This document shows, one piece after another, positions 1 through 6,180 of a stretch of 23,335 bases of DNA. Under the pieces are notes generated by a model. It searched no databases. It was not told where the DNA came from and saw only the letters and a list, made by a program, of their open reading frames with translations. A program made the translations under genes and the position numbers. Numbering within the stretch: the first letter of the stretch is position 1; every line of letters starts with the position of its first letter. The stretch comes from Acidimicrobiaceae bacterium (GTDB lineage: Bacteria; Actinomycetota; Acidimicrobiia; Acidimicrobiales; Ilumatobacteraceae): the NCBI GenBank assembly GCA_947490975.1, contig CANLHV010000007.1:1-23335 (forward strand), written 5' to 3'.

Positions 1-1
1 C

Positions 2-88
2 CCTTTTGAAAAATGTGCGCGAAATGGAATAGTTGAAACTGCAGACTTTCTCGCAGACCATTGGAAATTGAGTGAGCTAGCAAAATGA
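2..88 (+). CDS. 3' end of an unidentified gene (partial)
   Basis: An open frame enters from the left edge and encodes 28 residues ending in DHWKLSELAK before a TGA at 86-88. The TGA overlaps the ATG of the next gene in an ATGA arrangement, which is typical of translationally coupled genes, so this is probably a real gene end of the same nonulosonic acid operon. The fragment is too short to assign a family. Neighbours suggest a sugar- or acyl-modifying enzyme of the sialic or legionaminic acid pathway, but that is inference from position only. Confidence 0.55.
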   Translation, partial: PFEKCARNGIVETADFLADHWKLSELAK

Positions 89-759
89 AAGTTCTTGGGT
101 TGATACCAGCTCGCGGCGGCTCAAAATCAATTGTTAATAAGAACATGGTCGACCTCGGCGGATGTCCACTCATTAAGTGGACAATTGATGCAGCGAGTAA
201 GTCAACTTTAAGTCGGGTTGTGGTTTCGACTGACGATAAAGAAATTGCGGATGCTTGTCGGAACTTTGGTGTCGAGGTTCCATTTGTTAGACCAGACTCG
301 TTGGCGAGTGACGAAGCTCAATCGATCGATGTTGTACTTCATGCTTTAGACGCTCTTGATGAGCAGTTTGATGCGGTGATGCTTCTTCAGCCGACATCGC
401 CTTTTAGAACTCATGAAGACATCAATATGGCATTGACCATGAATCACGATGGGTCGAGTGTCATAAGTGTTGTGCCGGTTGATGGAACGCATCCTGCGAG
501 GATGAAATTCATCGAAAACGGATTTTTGGTGGATCCTCCGTTTGTTGAGGAAGTCGAAAACATGCCAAGGCAAAATTTGCGACCAATGTATATTCGAAAC
601 GGCGCCATCTATTTAACAACTGTGGGCGACTTAAAAAACCGTACATTCAAAGGGAGCAAGTCTCGAGCGCTGATAATGCCAAGATCACGATCATTAAACA
701 TCGATTCGGAGTTTGACCTTTTGGTGGCTCGCGCCTTGATGAGTGGAGGGCTACTTTGA
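85..759 (+). CDS. neuA: CMP-N-acetylneuraminate (sialic-type acid) synthetase
   Basis: Cytoplasmic cytidylyltransferase that activates a nonulosonic acid (Neu5Ac, legionaminic acid or similar) with CTP to give the CMP-sugar used by glycosyltransferases. Visible family features are the N-terminal nucleotide-binding loop IPARGGSK (residues 7-14), LQPTSPFR (101-108), RNGAIY (171-176) and the C-terminal DSEFDL (207-212) that supplies a metal-binding aspartate. At 224 aa it is the usual length of the one-domain form. The ATG overlaps the preceding stop (ATGA), and the gene's own stop overlaps the TTG start of the next gene, so the three + genes look like one transcript. The exact sugar (Neu5Ac, Leg or Pse) cannot be read from the sequence. 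The family is sure, the substrate is not. Confidence 0.93.
   Translation: MKVLGLIPARGGSKSIVNKNMVDLGGCPLIKWTIDAASKSTLSRVVVSTDDKEIADACRNFGVEVPFVRPDSLASDEAQSIDVVLHALDALDEQFDAVMLLQPTSPFRTHEDINMALTMNHDGSSVISVVPVDGTHPARMKFIENGFLVDPPFVEEVENMPRQNLRPMYIRNGAIYLTTVGDLKNRTFKGSKSRALIMPRSRSLNIDSEFDLLVARALMSGGLL
745..750 (+). promoter_or_regulatory. Shine-Dalgarno supporting the TTG start at 756
   Basis: GGAGGG ends 5 nt before TTG 756. There is no ATG or GTG nearby in that frame, so this site decides the start of the dehydrogenase gene. It lies inside the end of neuA and favours coupled translation. Confidence 0.75.
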
Positions 760-1724
760 CGCCCGTTGTATTAGTTTCTGATTTTGATTTCTATCCTCAG
801 GACTCTGTCGCGAAACTAAAGTCAAAATTCAACGTGATCAGATCGAGCGCAAAAAATGCGGGTGAACTTGGTGACGAGCTTCGAGATTCAAATGCTGAAG
901 CCTTTTTTTGTGGACTCGGAATCTATATAGGTGAGGATCTTCTCAAAAAGGTGACGAGCCTTAGATACTTAGTATCACCAGCAACCGGGATTAATCACTT
1001 AGACCTCAGTTATTTGAACTCGCAAAAAATCTCGGTGATCAAATTGGGTGACATTAAAAACCAGATTCAAAATGTATTTGCTACAGCCGAGTTGGCGTGG
1101 GGGCTCATAATTGCATGTGCACGGCGCATGAACCTGGCTGTTGAATCGGTAAAAGAGGGAGATTTTGATCGAACTCAATTTCTTGGGCGTGAACTTTCTG
1201 GAAGGACTCTAGGAGTTGTTGGCTTTGGTCGACTTGGTCAGCAAGTAGCAAAGTATGGAAGCGCCTTTGGGATGAATGTTGTTGTATTTGAGACCGATAG
1301 TGCCAAACACGCAGCAATTGCGCCATTTGGAAAGATTGACTCACTTGTAGAACTACTAAATATCTCGGATGTTGTTTCGGTTCATATTCCTTTTAATGAC
1401 GAAAACCAAAACTGTATTAATGCAGCGATGATTTCAGAAATAAAGCGCGGAGCGATCTTTATTAATACCTCTCGAGGAGAGTTAGTCGATGAGCTCGCTT
1501 TGTCAAGCTCGTTGAGAAGCGGTCAACTTTTCGGTGTTGGAGTAGATGTGCTCAGCAATGAGAGTGACGATGAGTTTGAGGCTAGAAATTCACCGCTTGT
1601 GAGTGCAATGCGAGATGGATTCAATGTAATAGTGACTCCGCATATTGGTGGCTGGGCCCACGACGCTGTAGAGATGACGAGGACTTCTATTGTTGACGAG
1701 TTTTTAAAAAGATACGAAACGTAA
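756..1724 (+). CDS. D-isomer-specific 2-hydroxyacid dehydrogenase family protein
   Basis: NAD(P)-dependent oxidoreductase of the phosphoglycerate/D-lactate dehydrogenase family, 322 aa. The cofactor domain carries GFGRLG (residues 156-161), followed by an acidic residue at the end of the second strand (FETD, E180), which favours NAD. The catalytic triad is visible: Arg240 in NTSRGELVD, Glu269 in DVLSNE and His296 in TPHIGG. Translation starts at TTG, overlapping the neuA stop and backed by a strong ribosome binding site. Its place in a sialic-type acid operon suggests it acts on a sugar-derived or acyl substituent, but the substrate is unknown. It abuts the oppositely oriented neuB-like gene without a spacer base. 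Codon use looks more AT-leaning and mixed than in genes right of 2700, as often seen in surface-polysaccharide loci. Confidence 0.88.
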   Translation: MTPVVLVSDFDFYPQDSVAKLKSKFNVIRSSAKNAGELGDELRDSNAEAFFCGLGIYIGEDLLKKVTSLRYLVSPATGINHLDLSYLNSQKISVIKLGDIKNQIQNVFATAELAWGLIIACARRMNLAVESVKEGDFDRTQFLGRELSGRTLGVVGFGRLGQQVAKYGSAFGMNVVVFETDSAKHAAIAPFGKIDSLVELLNISDVVSVHIPFNDENQNCINAAMISEIKRGAIFINTSRGELVDELALSSSLRSGQLFGVGVDVLSNESDDEFEARNSPLVSAMRDGFNVIVTPHIGGWAHDAVEMTRTSIVDEFLKRYET

Positions 1725-2666
1725 TTATTGGTTAGAGATTTGTTGGCCGTCGCGCCAAGATGCGACGCGCCCTGAGTAATAATCACGATTAAGTAGTTCG
1801 GTCGCAGAAAGATCGCGAGTTTGCTGACCAAGACCTATCTTCCATTCTGGCCAATCGGCTGAAAGCTTCTCTATGCGTGATTCACGAGAGAGTTTCGCGA
1901 AGTCGCAAAGTACGCGAAGTTGGCTTGGGTTAATTGAAACTGGACCGTCTCGTGTCTCGTGTGGTTCGAGAACGGTGAAGTGTCGCTCAACTATGTCTGC
2001 ATCGAGTGCGATCGCGAGCATTGAAGCTTTGAGATTGGTTGCGGCTGGGGTTGTATGGTCACTAAACCCGACTTTGATTGAGAACTGGCGGAGCCAATCC
2101 ATACGGTTCATGTGAAGCTGGTCGAGTGGGGTCGGGTAAATAGTCACGCAGTGCAAGAATGAAACTTGATTTTTGCCGAATAGTTTTGCCGCATCAAGGA
2201 TTTCGTTGTCGAATGAAGCACCCGTAGACACGACAACATTTCTGAAGCTTTGACTCACTTCTTTTAGAAGAGATGTAGATCGGCAGTCGTAGCTGGCGAT
2301 TTTCACTGCATCGAAACCAGCATCAACAAGCCGTTGAGTTGACAGCCGAGTAAACACCGTAATCATCGACTTAATTCCTGCACGTTTACACTCTTCGACA
2401 AACCAAGCCTCGTCATCATCGCTAAGGTCTAACTTTTTTAGTCGGTCTTGTTCTGCTTGAAATGGCCGCTTGATGACTTTTGTTGTGCCGTCGGGCAAAA
2501 CTTGACCCTCTTCGAATCTCTCGCGGAATGTCAATTCACTAGATCTAAGGGCTTGGATCTTGGCATATGTCGCACCGGCTTCAGCGGACGCGTGAATCAT
2601 TTTCTTTAAAATTTCTCGCGAACCGTTGTGGTTCTGACAGCATTCGGCGATTAGTTCACAAGTCAT
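1725..2666 (-). CDS. neuB: N-acetylneuraminate synthase (NeuB) family protein lacking SAF domain
   Basis: NeuB-family enzymes condense phosphoenolpyruvate with an N-acylated hexosamine to make sialic, legionaminic or pseudaminic acid. The TIM-barrel part is well preserved: an N-terminal AECCQNHNG motif (8-15), K36-I-Q (36-38), the FLHCVTIYPTP region (170-180), GFSDHT (200-205) and ERHFT (228-232). The protein is 313 aa and ends about 20 residues into where the C-terminal SAF (antifreeze-like) domain normally begins; family members are usually about 340-360 aa. In dimeric NeuB enzymes the SAF domain of one subunit caps the partner's active site. ATG at 2666 is the start; no good Shine-Dalgarno is seen. 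It lies 22 nt after the FAH-family gene and could be co-transcribed with it. Family sure, activity uncertain. Confidence 0.87.
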   Translation of the reverse strand: MTCELIAECCQNHNGSREILKKMIHASAEAGATYAKIQALRSSELTFRERFEEGQVLPDGTTKVIKRPFQAEQDRLKKLDLSDDDEAWFVEECKRAGIKSMITVFTRLSTQRLVDAGFDAVKIASYDCRSTSLLKEVSQSFRNVVVSTGASFDNEILDAAKLFGKNQVSFLHCVTIYPTPLDQLHMNRMDWLRQFSIKVGFSDHTTPAATNLKASMLAIALDADIVERHFTVLEPHETRDGPVSINPSQLRVLCDFAKLSRESRIEKLSADWPEWKIGLGQQTRDLSATELLNRDYYSGRVASWRDGQQISNQ

Positions 2667-2688
2667 GGCAAGAGACTAGCGAAGCGAA

Positions 2689-3546
2689 TTAGATGCAGGT
2701 GTTGCGGAGGGTGCCGAGATCTTGGATTGTGGTTTCGACGATGTCGCCGGTGCGCAAAAACCTTTGTGGTGTTCGGCCTGCGCCGACACCCGAAGGTGTG
2801 CCCGTGTAAATTACGTCGCCAGAAAATAGTTCACAGATACCCGACAGATACGCGATGATGTCGGGAATTTCGAAAATCATGTCATCAGTTTGAGTGTGTT
2901 GCATAACTTCACCTGAAACACGACACGACATTTCAAGATTGCCACGAGTAGTAAGAGTTGCAGCGTCTGTGATGTAGGGCCCGATAGCGGTGAAACCTTC
3001 GCGACTCTTGCCCAAACTAAATTGAGGCGGGGTATTGGCGTATTGCAGTGCGCGATCTGAGAAATCTTGACCCACGCACAGACCGGCAACATGCGACCAT
3101 GCATCAGCGACCGAGATATTGCGGCCACCTTTGCCGACAATTGCCACGAGTTCGGCTTCGTAGTCGCATTTTTCTCCGACAAGTTTGATCTGCCCGTGTG
3201 GGCGATTGAGCGAACTTGGAAACTTGGTAAACACAAGAGGTTCTTTAGGCAGACCGTGATTCATCTCAGCAGCGTGGGCTTTGTAATTGACGCCGACGGC
3301 AAAAATTTGTCGAGGTCGTGGTACGGGGCAGTCGAGGTTGCTGAAGTCGAGGGCAATCAAGTCGTTTGCCTTGGCAGAAGGCAGTGTTTTGGCAAGACTG
3401 CAGACCTCAGACCATCGGCTGATGCACGCCATCGGATCGCTTGGCAACTTGCCACCCGAAAACTTTTCGATGTCAATGTAGCTGTCGAGTGATTCGGCGA
3501 TCAAGACACCGCGACCATCGACGCACCCAAAACGCGCTGCAGACAT
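2689..3546 (-). CDS. Fumarylacetoacetate hydrolase (FAH) family protein
   Basis: Metal-dependent C-C hydrolase, decarboxylase or isomerase fold, 285 aa, presumably cytoplasmic and acting in breakdown of an acylpyruvate or similar ketoacid. Family signatures seen: VGVNYKAHAAEM (84-95), the metal-binding YEAEL (E130 and E132) with Asp161 in GQDFSDR, GKSREGFTAIGP (179-190) and the C-terminal GDVIYTGTPSGVG (243-255). The N-terminal 75 residues form the small domain common in the 280-aa bacterial members. The start codon is 2 nt after the stop of the upstream hypothetical gene, so both are probably translated from one mRNA. The specific substrate cannot be told; FAH members in this size class include 2-hydroxyhepta-2,4-diene-1,7-dioate isomerase-like and acylpyruvase-like enzymes. 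Confidence 0.88.
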   Translation of the reverse strand: MSAARFGCVDGRGVLIAESLDSYIDIEKFSGGKLPSDPMACISRWSEVCSLAKTLPSAKANDLIALDFSNLDCPVPRPRQIFAVGVNYKAHAAEMNHGLPKEPLVFTKFPSSLNRPHGQIKLVGEKCDYEAELVAIVGKGGRNISVADAWSHVAGLCVGQDFSDRALQYANTPPQFSLGKSREGFTAIGPYITDAATLTTRGNLEMSCRVSGEVMQHTQTDDMIFEIPDIIAYLSGICELFSGDVIYTGTPSGVGAGRTPQRFLRTGDIVETTIQDLGTLRNTCI

Positions 3547-3548
3547 TT

Positions 3549-4160
3549 TTAAACTCTGTTGCGAGCGATTCGACGTTGTAGTTCGGCTTGTCGTTTTTCT
3601 TCGCGCTCTTTTTCTTGGCGCTCGCGGCGAAGTCGGCGCTTTTCGGCATCGGCCGGCGCATCTTTGCGTGCTTGCGCAGCGACCGCAGAAGCGCTAGACG
3701 CACCCGACGAGTTTTCAGATTTTGGAATCATGAATCGTTCGTCTGTGGCGACGAGTTGTTTAAAACCATTAAGGCTGGCCGAATATTGAATTGCCATCAG
3801 GCGAGTTGCGTCGAGACCAAATTTTTCGATCGCACCTGGGATCGTTGCTTTCAAGTGTTCAACGTTTGGATCGTCAGCGGCGGTGCCGAGTTCTTCGATG
3901 CAATATTCGGTGCAAGGCTCGCTTAATAAAACCCCAACGTTGATAAACGATTTGCGGGATGTAAAGCCTGCGCGAATTTTGGCGCCGAGCCCGTCTTTGG
4001 TGCTAAGTGCGCCGGCCGGTAGGCCAGCGACTTTCGCAAATGGATCGCGCAATTTTTCTGGAAGGCTGACTGCCATTTCGGCAAGTGAGTCGTCAGAGAT
4101 AGTTGCTAAGACTGCCGCATAGCGACGGTCGATAAGGATCTGTTCTTTAGATGTTGACAC
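3549..4160 (-). CDS. Conserved hypothetical protein with highly charged C-terminal tail
   Basis: Not recognised. The 203-aa product has no signal peptide or membrane segment. Residues 1-145 look like a compact helical domain with two closely spaced cysteines (PCTEYC, about 81-86). An alanine/serine-rich linker follows, and residues 165-203 are an Arg/Lys/Glu-rich segment with runs such as KRRLRRERQEKEREEKRQ, probably a single helix or coiled coil that could bind nucleic acid or ribosomes. The start is GTG at 4160, directly downstream of a good promoter with essentially no leader, so leaderless translation is likely. It is followed after 2 nt by the FAH gene. Codon usage matches the chromosome-like genes to the right. 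Confidence 0.7.
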   Translation of the reverse strand: MSTSKEQILIDRRYAAVLATISDDSLAEMAVSLPEKLRDPFAKVAGLPAGALSTKDGLGAKIRAGFTSRKSFINVGVLLSEPCTEYCIEELGTAADDPNVEHLKATIPGAIEKFGLDATRLMAIQYSASLNGFKQLVATDERFMIPKSENSSGASSASAVAAQARKDAPADAEKRRLRRERQEKEREEKRQAELQRRIARNRV

Positions 4161-4197
4161 GCCCCGAAACTATATCGGGGGCGAACGCATACGTCAC
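4160..4197 (-). promoter_or_regulatory. Promoter for the 4160 GTG gene, probably leaderless, with overlapping hairpin
   Basis: On the - strand GTGACG (4192-4197, four of six matches to TTGACA) is followed after exactly 17 nt by TATAGT (4169-4174, five of six to TATAAT). The GTG start lies 8 nt after the -10, so the transcript would begin at or next to the start codon. An inverted repeat, CCCCGA (4162-4167) with TCGGGG (4175-4180), flanks the -10 and could be an operator or, if transcribed from further upstream, a hairpin just before the start. Confidence 0.55.
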
Positions 4198-4221
4198 CGA
4201 CTTCTGGTGATCTACCTAACT

Positions 4222-4261
4222 ATTGAGAAGAAACATTCGCGTCGAACAAGCGACGCAAATG
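4222..4261 (-). terminator. Candidate intrinsic terminator of the cold shock gene
   Basis: GCGTCG (4239-4244) and CGACGC (4251-4256) form a perfect 6-bp stem around a 6-nt loop. The stem extends by CATT/AATG past one C-A mismatch (4234-4261). On the - strand it begins 22 nt past the csp stop and is followed by a pyrimidine-rich tail (GTTTCTTCTC). The U-tract is imperfect, so strength is uncertain. Confidence 0.5.
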
Positions 4262-4283
4262 AATTGCGCGTTAAGCGCGGGGC

Positions 4284-4487
4284 TCAGATAGCGCGGACGT
4301 TGTTGGCTTCGGTGCCCTTGCGACCTTGGCCGAGTTCAAACTCGACTTCTTGGCCTGCAACAAGGGTGCGACGCCCGGTGCCTTCAATGTTCGAGAAGTG
4401 AACGAAAATATCTGGTTCTCCATCAGAGCGCGAGATAAATCCGTAACCCTTTTCGTCATTGAAAAATTTCACGGTACCGGTTGGCAT
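4284..4487 (-). CDS. csp: Cold shock protein (CspA family)
   Basis: Single-domain OB-fold nucleic-acid chaperone of 67 aa that binds single-stranded RNA and DNA and melts RNA structure. Both RNA-binding motifs are present: KGYGFI (RNP1, about residues 13-18) and IFVHF (RNP2, about 27-31). The open frame extends further upstream, but the family always begins at MPTGTVKFF or similar, so ATG at 4487 is chosen. A purine-rich AAGAAAGAAG lies just upstream as a probable ribosome site. It is preceded by a roughly 100-nt gap to the neighbouring secreted-protein gene, long enough for a structured leader as in other csp mRNAs, although no cold-shock box could be confirmed. A TTGACA hexamer lies at 4542-4547 on the - strand without a convincing -10 at the usual distance. 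Confidence 0.95.
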   Translation of the reverse strand: MPTGTVKFFNDEKGYGFISRSDGEPDIFVHFSNIEGTGRRTLVAGQEVEFELGQGRKGTEANNVRAI

Positions 4488-4590
4488 AGCTTGTACTTCT
4501 TTCTTGATATTTGTATTGCACTTCCATGATCGAAAGCGCTGTGTCAAGGGTAGCAAGGCATAGGGGTGTTTCCTAATTTTTGTTGAGATA

Positions 4591-5424
4591 TTACGAAGTT
4601 ACAAGTGCCTGAAACTCGCGGATTCGCATTTGATGTGAGGATGATGTAGTTACATCGGGCAAAGTGCCGACAGCGCCTGTATTTGAGCGCCAAGTTATCT
4701 TCCAGACAATTGACAAGGTTGCCGAAAATAAGCCAGACCTGTCGATGGCTGAAGAGTGTTTATACGTATACATACATGGAGACGGTGCGTAGTCGCCGAT
4801 GATTGGGCTCCATCGCAAGCCGGGGCCGATGCAAGTCTTCTTGCCTCGACCAAAGATTCCGTCACCTGGGTTGAAGACAAGTTTGTATGGCGTTGCTGTC
4901 GTAGTCGCTGTGATTGGGCCGGCAGGTGTCGGAACCCATGCAGTCACAGACTTTGGTTGCCAAATAGATGGGCTCACCCAAAACCACGTGCCGATGTTGA
5001 TCAAACCTTGACGCGCAGGTGGTGCGAATTCACCGAAGGGTGCGGGTATCAAGTCGTAGGCGACGCTTGCGGCATTGCGCGCGATTGTTTCAGAAGACAC
5101 TTCGGCGATCCAGTGATAAGTCGTGTTCTCATTTGGACAATTTCTGTCGTAGAGACGAAACTGAATTGAGCCAACAGTTTTTTCAACTTCATCACCAAAA
5201 GTCTGATCACGGCCAGAATCGCGGGGCAGTGAAGGCGACCATTCGCATTGGCTTGGCTCGCCAGTCGTTTCGTTATCGCCGATCAAGATGCCAGCAATGA
5301 TTGTTCTGTCGACAACTTCGCCGTAGATATCGCGAATCAAGTTTGAATCTTCGGTGCTGGCATTTGCAGATGTTGAGACCGCCAATAATGAAACGGTGAT
5401 TGCAGCAAAAAATTTAAGTCTCAT
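4591..5424 (-). CDS. Secreted protein, PKD-like family seen in Actinobacteria
   Basis: 277-aa exported protein. The N-terminus is a clear Sec signal peptide: MRLKFF, a hydrophobic run AAITVSLLAVS, and probable cleavage after SANA. The mature part has the pattern known to me from secreted actinobacterial proteins, often near pilus or cell-envelope genes: a GTWFWVSPSIW segment, then TATTTATPYKL, NPGDG, a C-x-GPG element, a second Cys before MYTYKHSS, and a terminal VWKITW strand, which together resemble a PKD-type beta sandwich. The likely start is ATG 5424, which overlaps the upstream lipoprotein stop in ATGA fashion; the open frame also contains a GTG at 5433. No enzyme motif is visible. Role unknown; export and pairing with the lipoprotein are the solid points. 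Confidence 0.7.
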   Translation of the reverse strand: MRLKFFAAITVSLLAVSTSANASTEDSNLIRDIYGEVVDRTIIAGILIGDNETTGEPSQCEWSPSLPRDSGRDQTFGDEVEKTVGSIQFRLYDRNCPNENTTYHWIAEVSSETIARNAASVAYDLIPAPFGEFAPPARQGLINIGTWFWVSPSIWQPKSVTAWVPTPAGPITATTTATPYKLVFNPGDGIFGRGKKTCIGPGLRWSPIIGDYAPSPCMYTYKHSSAIDRSGLFSATLSIVWKITWRSNTGAVGTLPDVTTSSSHQMRIREFQALVTS

Positions 5425-6065
5425 GTGTTGCACAAGTTTTGTGAGTAGACCTTTTTATGAATCTGATAGTTCGTCCAAAACCAGTCATCGTTGTGCCACT
5501 GCATTGTCCAACTTGAAAGTGACGAGGCAACTTTGTCGTCGTAGATGCCTGCACCCATGTATAAAACGACAGTGTCATAGACGCAGCCGTGCACGATTGC
5601 TGTCATCGCAGTTTTGTCATGAGAGATTGTTTCGACGGTGACTTTGCGTTCGCCGTCACCAGGTCGGGCAAAGATATTATTTGCAGCGAATTCGCGCATC
5701 ATTGCAGCGAAGTCATCGCTGAACTGCGTGCCAATAATTGTGAATTCACCGATGTTGCAGAGCCTTGGTTTGTAACTGCAGTTGCGACGCCATTTGACGA
5801 ATGACTTGAATTTTTCGGCAACGAGATCAAACGGTGCGACTATCGAAAGCGGCGCTGTTTCTTGAGTCACTGATGAACTAGGGGTAGGCAACTCGGGCGA
5901 AGTGGCTTGTGACGTTGATGTCTGAGTTGCCAGCGAAGCGATCGATGAAAAATTTAGTGTGGCGCGAGTGTTTGTGTTGCTCGCAGTTGAACATCCACAA
6001 ATGATGAAGCAGCAGAGTGTGATTAGTTGACCGAGTTTGCGGGTAGCGCGAAGTGTGGTGTTCAT
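5421..6065 (-). CDS. Lipoprotein with NTF2-like C-terminal domain
   Basis: 214 aa from ATG 6065, preferred because it gives a normal lipoprotein signal: RATRKL, hydrophobic LITLCCFIICGC, with lipidation expected at the Cys before STAS. An in-frame start 33 codons upstream would bury this signal. A Ser/Thr/Pro-rich linker of about 60 residues follows. The C-terminal 130 residues (from SIVAPFDLVAEKF) have the alternating pattern of an NTF2-like domain: TAIVHGCVYDTVV, then a SSLSSWTMQW strand and WFWTNYQI. Such domains bind small molecules or act as assembly partners; no active site is evident. It is translationally coupled to the secreted PKD-like protein, so the two probably act together at the outer face of the membrane. 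Confidence 0.65.
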   Translation of the reverse strand: MNTTLRATRKLGQLITLCCFIICGCSTASNTNTRATLNFSSIASLATQTSTSQATSPELPTPSSSVTQETAPLSIVAPFDLVAEKFKSFVKWRRNCSYKPRLCNIGEFTIIGTQFSDDFAAMMREFAANNIFARPGDGERKVTVETISHDKTAMTAIVHGCVYDTVVLYMGAGIYDDKVASSLSSWTMQWHNDDWFWTNYQIHKKVYSQNLCNT

Positions 6066-6180
6066 AGACGCAGTGTTTCTTGATGTGTGCACGAGTGTGA
6101 AACTGTGCTGAAAATTACAAGATTGTGATGTTTCGTCTGTAGAGTAGATAGACCCCATTTTCAAGGATCTGTGAAATTAG

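Noticed and set aside
3067..3492. 141-codon open frame on + opposite the FAH gene
   Set aside because: FAH metal and signature motifs are on the - strand; the + translation has no family pattern.
4542..4547. TTGACA as a confirmed csp promoter
   Set aside because: A perfect -35 hexamer on -, but no acceptable -10 at 16-18 nt, so I mention it only within the csp entry.
4488..4556. N-terminal extension of the cold shock protein
   Set aside because: The family starts at MPTGTVKFF or similar and the extra 23 residues (QRFRSWKCNTNIKK) look like untranslated leader.
4756..5169. 137-codon open frame on + opposite the secreted protein gene
   Set aside because: It is a shadow: the - strand frame has a signal peptide, family-like motifs and coupling to its neighbour, while this product is Arg/Trp/Cys-rich with no sensible domain.
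6066..6164. N-terminal extension of the NTF2-like lipoprotein
   Set aside because: It would place 33 polar residues before the lipoprotein signal, which must be at the N-terminus.
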